This document shows, in pieces, positions 11,574 to 22,370 of a stretch of 64,000 nt of DNA. How positions within the stretch are numbered: the first letter of the stretch is position 1; each line of letters opens with the position of its first letter. The position numbers were made by a program, and so were the translations under genes. The notes under the pieces were generated by a model. It ran no database searches, was not told the DNA's origin, and saw nothing but the letters and a program-made list of their open reading frames with translations. The stretch is from Bolinopsis microptera (Eukaryota; Ctenophora; Tentaculata; Lobata; Bolinopsidae), in contig NC_087081.1 of assembly GCF_026151205.1 (NCBI RefSeq), positions 11,533,113-11,597,112 of the forward strand, given 5' to 3'.

Positions 11574-13815
11574 GACTACCGGCGGTAATTAATTAGATAA
11601 TTGATATTTTATTATCATGTATTCAGAATTCCAATAAAATATTATTATTTAATTTTATACTTTTTGTACATGGATGATAAACAGAATTAATTGTATGACA
11701 AGTGAAAAGAACTTTGTTATTCAAAGAAAGTATGCGATGAATCAATCAAATATAGTATTAATTTTTTTTTCAAGTTATGGTGATTTTTAGAACTTGAAGA
11801 TATTTTTGGTTATTTTCTGTATGTTGCCATGGTTTCAAAATATGTGATTAATAATAATATCGTATATGAAACATCTTACAGGTATGCTACCTGCAGTCAC
11901 GTCGATATGGAGACGTAGAATGCGGTTGAAATAAGGCCGGAATGGAATTTTCATTTTCTACCACTAATTAGCAAACATCCAGAGTATGTTCAAACTTTGT
12001 TAAATAACCTGATTATACCCTAAATAAATTCAATTCCGACCACATTTAAAGATAATGAAGATAAAAAAGTCGATTAACCATTCAACTTTAATCTGATAAA
12101 ATATGAACTAGCGTAGGTGTACCATCAAAATTAAGGGATGCAACGACATATCATCAATGGATTTTAGATTGTAAAGCAAATTTATCTATTTTTTGTTTAA
12201 ATGGTTTTGTTAATCAATTACTTAGTCGCCCCTTAGTCGTTGCATCCATTATTTCGTTTAATAGTCAAAACTTGCTTCATATCCCAGAAGACCCAAAACG
12301 TAGACTGTCAAAACAAATAACCAATTTATGAATACTTTTACGATTTTTTTACCTCAAAATTTTTTGAAAAGCCTTATAAAATGTAGCAAATAGTAAATAA
12401 ATAATTGATCAAGAAAACACTTAATTGGTTAAGTACGAATCACTCTGCTTTAATAATCTATAACATCGGACAGATCTAGTAGATTTTAGATAATATGGTT
12501 TTAAATTTAAGAAAAGTAAAAGTATGATTACCTTGAGTTGCATTTACAAGATAAATGTACTTAAACAGCTGTAAAATTGTTTTGCAAAACTTTTAAAAAT
12601 CAAGTAGAATCATATACATGAATATATATATATATATGATTGAATACCTTAAACAAGACTTTTAAAACAATAGAAGTAAGCTTAAACATGACTTTTAAAA
12701 CAATATCTAAGTTAGCTGTATGAGCCTTTAAATTAGCTTTTCATTTGAAGGTTTCACCGAAAAAGTTTATTTAAAGACTTAATTAAGTTAATTATAGGCC
12801 GCTGTCGAAACATTTCAGGACAGCCTGCAACCATTTTATGAGGAAAAAACAACAGTCTACTTTTACGGAAAACCATTAAATAACTGAACTCAGACATGAA
12901 AAGGTATATCGAGAAGACGACGACTTAGAATTTAAAAGTTTAAAAATATGGATAGTTTAGTTAGATGTAATGTTCAGTGTATACTGCTTAAAGTTATATA
13001 ACAGACGAAACAAATATTAAAATAGTCTAAAAACTTTTTATCGTTAAATATGAACTTAACCCTCTACAATCAAATAGCCCCGAAGAAACTTTTAAACATC
13101 TTTCAAATAAATAAAAACCAAACAATAAATCTTAAATAGCACTAATACAACTTACAACTTAAAAATCCTGGGTACGCTTTAAAACAACTGATTCCAAATA
13201 GTAAGTATAATCGCGGATATAAATATGTCAAATATCGTCAAAATCTGAATACTATAAATAAAAACAGGCTTGTAAATCTTTAAATATAATACACCGTAAA
13301 AATAATATGATAACGTAGCAAGTATTCAAATGCAGCGCGAATAAATTATATAACATAACCATATTTAACTGAAGTTTATTAATAAAAGGAGAAGAATCAT
13401 GTTTAAAATAAATATTAATATATCACCTCGTTGAACAGCCTTACATTACTTTTAAGCATACTCAAAAGAATTATAGTATCGTCAGCTTACTGTTTTGCTT
13501 TAAACTAAAACTCTGAGACTGGGTAAATAACTGTACTCGCTTTAAATAATCAATCAATCAATTCGTTTATTTATTTAATAATAAATAATTATACCCCCAT
13601 TCTTACATTCATCAATATTCACTCCGACAATTCTCTCACGTTTCAAAATCGTCCTTAAATGGTTGCAGTTGTCACGGATCAGCTTACACCTATAATTCAA
13701 CTCCCAAATCACATCGTCTCACATCACATCGTCTCAAATCACATCGTCATAAATCACATCGTCATCACTCCCAAATCACATCGTCATCATGGCTACCAGG
13801 CTTCAATCTAGTCGA
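11574..13815. other. AT-rich intergenic region without a supported gene
   Basis: No open frame with a domain or splice support was found. The segment is very AT-rich, with a short (AT)n run near 12620. The right end (about 13560-13815) is probably 3' UTR of the minus-strand zinc-finger gene: the plus strand reads tttatttattt at 13567-13577, which is AATAAA on the minus strand, about 240 bp past the stop codon of terminal exon A. Confidence 0.5.
13701..13790. repeat. Minisatellite (aaatcacatcgtc units) in a 3' UTR
   Basis: Six or so imperfect copies of a 13-16 bp unit containing cacatcgtc lie just downstream, on the minus strand, of the stop codon of terminal exon A. They would be transcribed as part of that 3' UTR, giving repeated gacgatgtg in the RNA. 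No known protein-binding motif is claimed. Confidence 0.8.
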
Positions 13816-14222
13816 TCAGTGCTCTCCAACACCGTTATTGGTGGGCTGAGATGTCATCAGAGTATCACTAGAATACAGACTTCCGTTACCAGGAGAACCG
13901 TTACTCAGGCCGGGGAACAAGCTGACTTTGCTGTGGGACCCGTTGCTAAGGCCAGGTATCAGGCCTCCATTACTCATAATAATAGGAGGTATGTTGTGAG
14001 CTCGGCTCATGTGACTCTTCAGGTTGTACTTCAGACCGAACATCATACCACACACTATACACCGAAAGGGTTTTAACTTCAGGTGAACGTTATTGAAGTG
14101 CCGTTTAAGGTTCTGAGCACGTGACGACCCCCGGAACACTTTGCCGCACACGTGACATGACACGTGCTGTTCGTTCTCTTGTTTGAGATGATGGTGGTCC
14201 CCGAATAGTCCTTTCAATAACC
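13816..14222 (-). CDS. Alternative 3' terminal exon A: C2H2 zinc-finger pair
   Basis: Read from 14222 down to the stop at 13816, after a TTTCAG acceptor, giving 135 codons including the stop. It begins in phase 1, as required by the common exons ending at 22371. It encodes two C2H2 fingers: CHVCGKVFRGSSRAQNLKRH with the final His in FNNVH, and CIVCGMMFGLKYNLKSHMSR ending RAH. They are joined by LKLKPFR. A Ser/Gly/Asn-rich tail with repeated GLSNGS follows. Finger pairs of this layout (a long first finger, a short linker, then a second finger) occur in lola, tramtrack and similar BTB-type factors and bind specific DNA. It is the most distal candidate end of the gene. Confidence 0.8.
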
Positions 14223-15435
14223 CTGAAATAAATCCAGTGTTACAATTCGAAAATTGAGGCGGGGACTGGGAATGAGGGTCAAATTCTTAGGAATGGTATT
14301 TTTTCAGAGGTTTTCGATCAGTGGTTCAAGATTTTGTGGGTTTTTGCTAGCTCCTTTTTTGCTTTTATGGAATTGTAACACTGTATATATTTCGCAGAAA
14401 AAGCTTTCATGTAGTAAAAACATACTGTGAGATTATAATGAGTGAACAATAAAGATTAAAGTAGAAATAATAATGAAATATAGCTTGTATTTAATATAGC
14501 TATTAATAACAGCACTAAATACCTAACCATGGCAACATAAGAATGATAAATTTGTACGTGATTATATTTATTTGTTTATTTATAGTCGAGTTTATTTTTA
14601 TCAGTTTTAAGGTTTAACAAAGTTACACTTTTCTTCTTGTCATAATCGTTGAACTACTTGTCTGTCTTGCAGACCACAATAAAACACACAGTAAAGTTAA
14701 TACAAAGTTTGATAGCTTAGTTTAGTAGAATGTTAACAAATCAGCATCTAAAGTTTTCCGGGTTTAGTTGGGAAAGACATTGCCTAATTTTTAAGTTTAG
14801 ATGATTCAAATGAATATAATAAGGTCATTGTTAGCTGTATTTTGTTGTATATATACCTTATAAATACATTCCATATAGATAACGAGTATAAGCATCAAGC
14901 AAAGTATAAAATATCAAATATTTCTTGCAGATTTAAGTTTATCAGAAGGTTTATAAATTAATGTTCTAGGAAAGCAATAAAATAACCTAATAATCTAGAT
15001 CTAAGCAACGGAGCTAAAGGTTAAATGTTTATACAGAGGGAAATAAAAGCATAAATGTTTGATTGGATACACTAGCTTTAACTTATTTTGATTAACTTGT
15101 TAGGTAGCTAGAAACATCATTCTAGATTTATCAGGCAAGATATTGACTATTGAGTTTAATAATTTAGGGCTCTTTTAGTTGAAAAGCATATTAAAATGCT
15201 TACTTGAGTAGAGAAGATATTAATTATCCCTATTCTTGAATTTTGTATGCTAATGTATATCTAATGTTCGTTCAGTTCGCTTCAATTATTTCAACAGAAA
15301 TAATGTAAAATAAATATCAATTACCACACAAATAATTTAACATTTCATCAGCTTATAAAGCAATTAAAATAACAACAGCAGTCTATTATTTGATGGTAAT
15401 ATTATCAACCTATAATCCCTAATCTCTCTCGCCGA

Positions 15436-15755
15436 CTAATTATAATCTGTCTTCCCATCAGGATGCTTTAACGCAGCCAACAAACTCTCAGCCTCACTCA
15501 AACTACTTTCTGTTTTTCTAATGAGATCACTTTCATATGAACTCGACTCGGGTTCTGTATTCTCCATCTCATTTCGGTTTTCAGTGGTGTGCGTCAAAAC
15601 ATGGGCTTTCAGGTACGCCTTCAGTCCAAACGATCGACCGCAATATTTACAGTGATAAGGCTTCAATTTGAGGTGGACAAGGTTAATGTGACGCTGGAGA
15701 TTTCGTTTATTTGAACCACGCAGGACTCGGCCACATATGGGGCATTGGGAGGATT
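15436..15755 (-). CDS. Alternative 3' terminal exon B: C2H2 zinc-finger pair
   Basis: Read from 15755 (after TTTTCAG) to the stop at 15436, giving 106 codons with the stop and starting in phase 1. Fingers: CPICGRVLRGSNKRNLQRHI with final NLVH, then CKYCGRSFGLKAYLKAHVLT ending H. The linker LKLKPYH is nearly that of exon A, so exons A and B look like duplicates. The tail is acidic and Ser-rich (ESSLSEAESLLAALKHPDG) and probably helical. The finger residues expected to contact DNA differ from those of exon A, suggesting a different target site; that is inference. Confidence 0.8.
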
Positions 15756-15802
15756 CTGAAAAGGATTAATTGAGAAAAACACGTTTGGGCGGGCCCCCAA
15801 AA

Positions 15803-15972
15803 CTACCGGTCCCGGGACGATTGGTTATATAATTGATGAGTCCAGGATAATTGTTGGTCGTCGTAGAGTCTCTTCCGCTCACGACATCTTTTCTGGGCCT
15901 CGCGATTGAGACGTCGCCGGCGTTCTTTCCTTTCCTCATCAGTCATGGAACAATCAATTATTGTTGGTATAC
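15803..15972 (-). CDS. Candidate alternative 3' exon D: basic bZIP-like tail
   Basis: Read from 15972 (after CCTATCAG) to the stop at 15803, giving 56 codons with the stop, and it starts in the same phase 1 as the zinc-finger exons. Instead of fingers it encodes a strongly basic helix, MTDEERKERRRRLNREAQKR followed by CRERKRLYDDQQ. This resembles a bZIP basic region (N-x-x-A-x-x-x-C-R core: NREAQKRCR). A leucine zipper is not evident before the stop, so dimerisation is uncertain. It lies only about 50 bp upstream (in gene direction) of exon B. It might be a fourth alternative DNA-binding end or a chance open frame; the phase match and basic composition favour the first. Confidence 0.55.
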
Positions 15973-17922
15973 CTGATAGGCACAGTTTTATTGCATGATA
16001 CGGTTCAAGATGGTATGTACCGTCATGCAAACAACCATGCAAATTGGATGGTGTGTGGATAAAACATCATCAAGAGGAAACACCCTCTAAACACCCTCTA
16101 AATGTGTTCTCAATTGCTCTATTTATTCTCTAAATTGGTCTGGTTGTTAACAATTTAAGGCGTTTAAGGATCAGAATCCGGGCTCGGGTTCAGGAAATGT
16201 TTTTAAATTGCCGGTTGGGATAAACTGTTATTTTTGTGTTACAAATTATAATTTTGGTTTGGAGTGCTATCTCCAGAGGACTTTCATCCAAAGGAAGTTT
16301 CCGTCTCAGGGTGTTTCCTTCAGAATCTTATCTCACCCCACCCAAACTGGATGTGTGACGAGAACCAGTCATCACTCTCCACGTGACACAATGTGGCAAT
16401 GCAGTGATGCTATGTACGAATTCAGCACACTTCAGCACATTACAAGTTTAGTTCGCGATCTGTTCAGTTACTTTAGAATGACCCAGGTTGACCGGACCCA
16501 GAATAAGTCATGGCTAAATGCACAGACTTATATCAAGCATGTGGGGACAACACAAAAGGCAAAAGCCGTTTTAAGATTAATGAACAGAGTTTCAGTGGGT
16601 GACGTCATTCAATTTGTAAAATCCGTTGAATGGAGATTAGGTCATAGGTGTCGACCAATAAATTGAAAATTTTGTTCGCGAGCGCGCGAAAAACATGCTC
16701 TCTACAAGAATTTCAGTACGCTTTGCTAGTTGTTGGGCGTCCTGACGTTTTGTCCCGGTTCACTAAACAAAGCGGTAAGATAGAAACCGGAAATTGGAGT
16801 GCGTTCTTTTGGACCTCTTACAGCTGCGGCCTAACAGGAACATATTAAAGAGTCAAAATTGTCGTTAATTCAGCAAAATGGGTATTAAGTTTACATGGAT
16901 CTGTTAAAGGGAGAGCCAGTGCGCAGTGGATGTTTTGAGGTTAAGATTCACAACATATTTTACACGGACACGAAACGTATTTTATTAAAGCTATTTGATA
17001 AGTTTGTACAGCAATACATGTACATTATATTGACCATAAAAAGTAGCTTTTACTATGAAATAATAAGGGAAATCACAAGTATTATAATCATTGTTTAAAA
17101 AGTAATTGTTAAACTGAATTGAGGAGTAATCGAAGGAAGCCCACTGAAATTTAGCCTAGATTAAAACTGTGAAATTGGACCTTGATTTGAATTCCCTTTT
17201 TGATTAAAATCTGAGATATAAAATTCTAAAAATTAAAAATCAATTATCATCAATAAAAATACATAAACTTAACATAAAAACTAATATGGATTTCTAAACC
17301 CCAGAGTCGTATTTTCGTATGAATTTTGGACTACAATTAAAATTCAACTATGCCTAGATTTCTTACATTATCATAAATCATAAATCTTAGCTATTTAAAA
17401 TCATAAACTATTTCTTAGTAAATAAACTTTGTAATTTTCTATTTTATCATCTAATCAATCCATCCAAATTGATTAATTCAACTCAGATTCGATCATAGCT
17501 TTTATTTCCCAGTCTTTTAAAATGGTCGATTGAAAACCGGCAACATCGTGATCGACCTTTTAATAAGAACAATCTTTACATGCACAATATGGCTATAATG
17601 AACGATAAGCTAAAATACAGTTCTGCACATTACTGTGCGTCTATTCTGACAAAACACGTTCAAGAAGGAAACCAAAATCTAGATAGCCACGTACTTGCCA
17701 TCGATACTGAAATTCTCACGAAGTTACAGAAACTGTAAATAAAAAGAAACAAGTGAGTTTATCAGTTTATTGTTCGTCGTATGTAACTGAACAAACTCAC
17801 TAAAACTGTATAAACAGTATGCTTTGAGAATTAAGAAGCTCGAACGCAAAGCGTTTCTAAGATCATTTAGTCTCTGTAAGATCACACAAAGTCGTTAAGA
17901 CTCGAAAGCCAGGTCCGCACCC

Positions 17923-18152
17923 CTACGAAGTTTGTATCATTTGAAGTTGGGCCAAGACGTCACTGTGTCGAGTTGACATGTGATGTTTCAGTTGTTTCTT
18001 CTGACCGAATGCCGCCGCGCAGATAGGGCACGAGTAACGGCGCAGCCCCAAATGTATGACACTTATGTGCCGGTCAAGAGAAGACTTAAAACTGAAGTTC
18101 TTAAGACAGTGGACACAGTGGAAGGGGCGTCGCCTTCCCGAGGTTGGGGAAC
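17923..18152 (-). CDS. Alternative 3' terminal exon C: C2H2 zinc-finger pair
   Basis: Read from 18152 (after ATTTCAG) to the stop at 17923, giving 77 codons' worth of sequence less one shared base, phase 1. It encodes CVHCLKNFSFKSSLDRHISV ending IH, then LGLRRYS, then CPICAAAFGQKKQLKHHMST ending RH, with a short tail (SDVLAQLQMIQTS). This pair is more diverged from exons A and B than they are from each other. It is the alternative exon nearest the common part (about 4.2 kb of intron). Confidence 0.8.
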
Positions 18153-19250
18153 CTGAAATATATGTGAAACTGTTCCTCCGGAGTGAAATATTGCAAACAT
18201 TTAGCGACAATCTGCTACGTACGTACACTCGCGGGGTGCATGTAAGTTGAACACATATTTCATGTACATTGACAGCTTACATTCATCAAAATACATATTT
18301 TCGGAATATATTCTATCCCACATGAAAATTGAAAGGAATGCAGGGCTGCTGTATTTCCACGCCTCACTACAGCACGTTTGTTAACTAATCCCACTAATAT
18401 GCCAGTAGTATTAAGTGACGTTTTAAATGCCATGACCTCAACAGAAGACCTCACCAGCTATTGCAAAACATGACACACCGATCTCAGGTTCCTAATTTGT
18501 ACGTAGATTACGTAACTCTAGCAGAGTTGTACACGGAAACAACTCTGCAGCTATAATCTAGGTACCGGTTATGGAAATGACTGGCCTTGTGACTTGCAGA
18601 CATCACTTAAACACACGTCACGTGTTACACACAGCTCGTCAAACTGACAATATGAGACATATGGTAACATCTGGTAACTGTCGTTTTATTACATCATCAT
18701 CAAAGTAAAGCCGCCGTGTTACTACACCCAGCAGTATTTGTTATGTAGTTCTCAGTATTTATAGCCCTGATTTATTCTCTAACGCGTGTGTAGTGGCGGG
18801 ATAGTGGGGGGCAACCCTATTTGTGACGATTTTGGTCAGGTGAATCGTCAAAAATTGGGTCTCCCCCGGCCCCAATGTAGCATTGTATGTAGCACGTTAT
18901 ATGTGTAACGAACACGCACAAAGTGCGATAAGTAACATTTTATATTGAACACACATTGATAGAAGTCTGATGATGACACATAAATTTTAATTGTTTGCAT
19001 TCACACGGAGTATTTGTTTCACATATAAATCAGATGAAACTAAACAAGCAAAAATAAATAAGTAATCGAGATTTAATATCTTAGACATGAAATGTTAAAA
19101 TTAGATAATTTATTAAGCACTATTCAAATTGAGATAATATTTACTGTATAATAGTTAAAAGTTATTATTTATTAACACGAAGTTATAATTAATTTGTGAA
19201 CACAGCTGTATCCCGTATGATATACTCTGTAGACTTCACTACGCCTCTTG

Positions 19251-19370
19251 AAGTGTTCTGACACGTGGCAGCAATTCTAACACCTGATCGGCTTCCTGCC
19301 AGCACGGTGACTCCTGATTGGTTAATCACACTCGCATTGGTTTAAGTGGCCGACAAGTTTCAGAACACTT
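19251..19370. repeat. 120-bp fold-back with 11-bp perfect terminal inverted repeats
   Basis: AAGTGTTCTGA at 19251-19261 pairs with TCAGAACACTT at 19360-19370. The interior is GC-richer than its surroundings and contains two ATTGG (inverted CCAAT) boxes at about 19316 and 19337. It may be a small MITE relic or an intronic promoter-like element. No second copy was noticed. Confidence 0.6.
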
Positions 19371-19961
19371 TAGCTAAAGCTCGGCGACCACAGGTAAATC
19401 TAACCAGTTCCTCGAACAAATGATAAATACCAGAGAGGGAGATTCTAAAAATAGCTATTAAGTCATGGAAACTGTGTGACTGAAATGACGACCAGGAAAA
19501 GATAGTGTGGGTATAATACCGAACAATATACTGCAATACGGTGTATATAAAACAATCGTGATAAGTAATTTGTCTGTTATCAACAGACCGTACCGGGTAC
19601 TAGTATTTTAGTAACAACTTACAACCGGCTACTAGTATTTTAGTAACAGCCAACCCTTGCGGATTATTAAGCTCTTTCCTTTCCGGTATAGCTGAGATTT
19701 CCTACGAATTACACTATTATTCTACAGTCTACGATACTCCGACTCGATCCTTAAGAAAACTTACTGATGATGGTTTAATATGTAAATTACCCAGAATACC
19801 TTGATCGGTAGTCAGAAAGTTCCAATATTTCCAAGTACTACCTGCATTACAAAGTACTAGTTACGACCACCCACTTATTCTAACGCTCTTCGACTATAAA
19901 TCGTGTTAACAAGAGGGTTTAATCTCTGCTGGCGGGCACTACTAAACAGCTCATTCTCAGT

Positions 19962-20176
19962 GCTCTATCTAAGTATTTAAATCTGATGTGAGTGGTAAAA
20001 TGATGGCATTATTGTTAGCTCTATCTCAGTATCTTGCTCTGATGTGAGTGGTAAAATGATGGCATTATTGTTAGCTCTATCTCAGTATCTTGCTCTGATG
20101 TGAGTGGTAAAATGATGGCATTATTGTTAGCTCTATCCCAGTATCTAAATCTAATGTAAATGGTAAAATGATGCCA
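19962..20176. repeat. 56-bp tandem repeat, about four copies
   Basis: Units start at 19962, 20018, 20074 and 20130 (gctctatctcagtatcttgc at the start, then gtgagtggtaaaatgatggc). The middle two copies are identical by eye and the outer two diverged, the usual pattern for a minisatellite growing from its centre. Each unit contains a GTGAGT donor-like hexamer within the large intron. Confidence 0.93.
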
Positions 20177-20709
20177 TCAAAGGGTTGGTTTAAATGACAA
20201 AGCTGTTCCAATTAGATGGACTACGTTAGTTGGACCTCCTAATCGTGATTTCATCCAATTGACTCACACTAAATGATTAGATTTATAAAGGAGCTGCAAA
20301 AAGTACCGCTGCTATCAATCACAGAGTGATCGTTTACCTTATCTTCTTTCCAGTTACTGTGAGCTCTCCGCCCGACGACGGTAAATCTGGAAATTACAAC
20401 TAACGCTCTTAATACCACGCCGCTTATCTCTCTTAGTTCAATAAACCTGCCAACCATCCCGAGGCAGAGATGAACTAGTCATTTCGCAGAACTCTGTGCA
20501 CGTTTTCACTGCCTATCTTTTAACAGGATTATTTATGAAGGAGCTGGTATATAAACCTAATTAACTGGAGGGTGCGAAGTTTCCAGATAACCACTCCGTC
20601 TATGAGCTCAACCAATCAAAATGGCGAATTTCAACCACGTGGTTTACCAGGACCAATCAGTGCCAACCACGGGACTATAGTAGTAATTCGTTTAGTAATT
20701 TTAAACATT

Positions 20710-20745
20710 TCTCTCTCTCTCTCTCTCTCACTCTCTCTCTCTCTA
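20710..20745. repeat. (CT)n microsatellite
   Basis: A run of CT dinucleotides with one interrupting a, about 36 bp, in the large intron. Confidence 0.95.
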
Positions 20746-21423
20746 GAGTCACGGAGGGATGGGGAACGATAAAGTAACAGTTAAAATTAAACGTACCATA
20801 TGTACAGTTGGAATGCTCTCTCTACAACTGGCGACATACTATCAGGGTTTGTGTGATAAATGGTGGAGGGTGGGTGGTCGAATGGTCTAACTTGGCAGTC
20901 TTGGTAATGACTAATAATATGCCTTTCTCTCCTAATGACTTTATCTCAACTCCAAGGGGCCCTGAAGTACAGTCCCACATATTATTCAGGTTATTGCAGG
21001 TGAGCGGTGTTATTATAATGCGCATACGTTATTATAATGTTGGTGGTGGTGGGGTTACAGTTATTATATATTATATTGTGTTGTTCTATATCGGGAGATT
21101 TTGGCTAAACGATTAGTCGAGAAAGGTTGATAAAACACGAGACAGTGATTTAGTGACAAAAATTAGAAAGAATGCGTAGCGTACCTTGAAATTTGATCCT
21201 TGCTAAAGTTCATAGTAATATAGTCTTATCGCTAAATAAATCAGTTGAACCAGTAAAAAACCACGGCGAAGTCACATGACCGCCATCTGGCCAACTAGGG
21301 AACTCGTAACAAGTCACGTGATTAATTTTGAACCAATGAATTGTCAGGAATTATATAGTCTTATCAGGATGGTGTTGCCGGGTTGAGGCTCCATTTAATT
21401 AGTATTTTAAATCAAGTGAGCAG

Positions 21424-21425
21424 GG

Positions 21426-21469
<44 letters not shown>

Positions 21470-21474
21470 GAGAG
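21424..21474. repeat. (GA)n microsatellite
   Basis: About 50 bp of GA repeats with occasional aca interruptions, about 0.7 kb from the (CT)n run and complementary to it. Intronic RNA from the two could pair. Confidence 0.95.
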
Positions 21475-22370
21475 GTGTGGGGTAGAGTGAATGGAATGTG
21501 TCGTTGAACTTAGTCCGATCAAGTTTACCACATACAGTAATCGCAGAGCGTTTATAAAAGTAGGAATTTTAGCAGGTAGAATACAAATTCCTCAAATATT
21601 TGTCTTGGCGAAGGAAAGTGCCAGAGGGAGCCTTGTTGGCAGTAAAAGATAAGCAGTCTGGTTTATCCACAGATGTCATATAGGATTGGGAAAAACAAAT
21701 ATAGAAAGGTGGACTTTTGTTCGAAGTCTATGTTGGATTTATAACTGGATAGATCACAAAAATAGCGCGTTCACGTTTAGTCTATTTCACTACATAAGTT
21801 CAGGTCACATTTTTTCATAGAAGTGTTAAAGTTGGGATCCGTAGTAAAATACTAAAAATAGCAGATTACGTCATCTGGGTTGTACCCAGCGACAAGCAAT
21901 AATGAAAATAATACTATGAATAACAATGTAAGGGAAAATTATTGATATCAAAACAAAGAGTTGAATTGTCTACTGTAAATTATCGATGATCGGGACTCTT
22001 AACAACAAATTGACAGGAAACTTGCCCGACCAAAAATTAATAAAATCAGTATTAAATTACTAATTATTAATGATTATTTGTTACGTGTAGAAGTAAGTAT
22101 CAATAGTTTAAATAGTGAAATTTAATATGTAGTACGATTTAATATAACAATTCCTCAAATCAGTGGATTCCTCAACCATTCTTTAAAAGTAAACATTGAG
22201 TTTGGAGTTTAGTGATTAAAACAAAAAACATGTACATATATTGATTTTGATGGTATTAGTTTGATTAGTTATTGAAATAGATGATCATTGATTAATATAA
22301 CAAAAGACACTGAAATTAAATTCTGAAATATCTAAATAGGATGAATAAAATCACAGAACATGTAACTTAC

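Larger units (their letters stand above)
14223..22370 (-). other. Large intron region separating common and alternative exons
   Basis: This stretch holds the introns between the common part and the alternative ends, excluding exons B, C and D. A plus-strand open frame of 152 codons at 16208-16666 has no recognisable domain or splice support. I scanned it for further finger-like Cys/His pairs on the minus strand but not exhaustively, so additional alternative ends could be missed. It contains several simple repeats and one MITE-like inverted repeat, listed separately. Confidence 0.5.

Noticed and set aside
16208..16666. 152-codon plus-strand ORF
   Set aside because: No recognisable domain, low-complexity-free but unremarkable composition, no splice or regulatory support, and it lies in the intron of the minus-strand zinc-finger gene.
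17589..17738. 49-codon plus-strand ORF beginning MAIMNDKLKY
   Set aside because: Too short, no domain or conservation evidence, within the intron of the zinc-finger gene.
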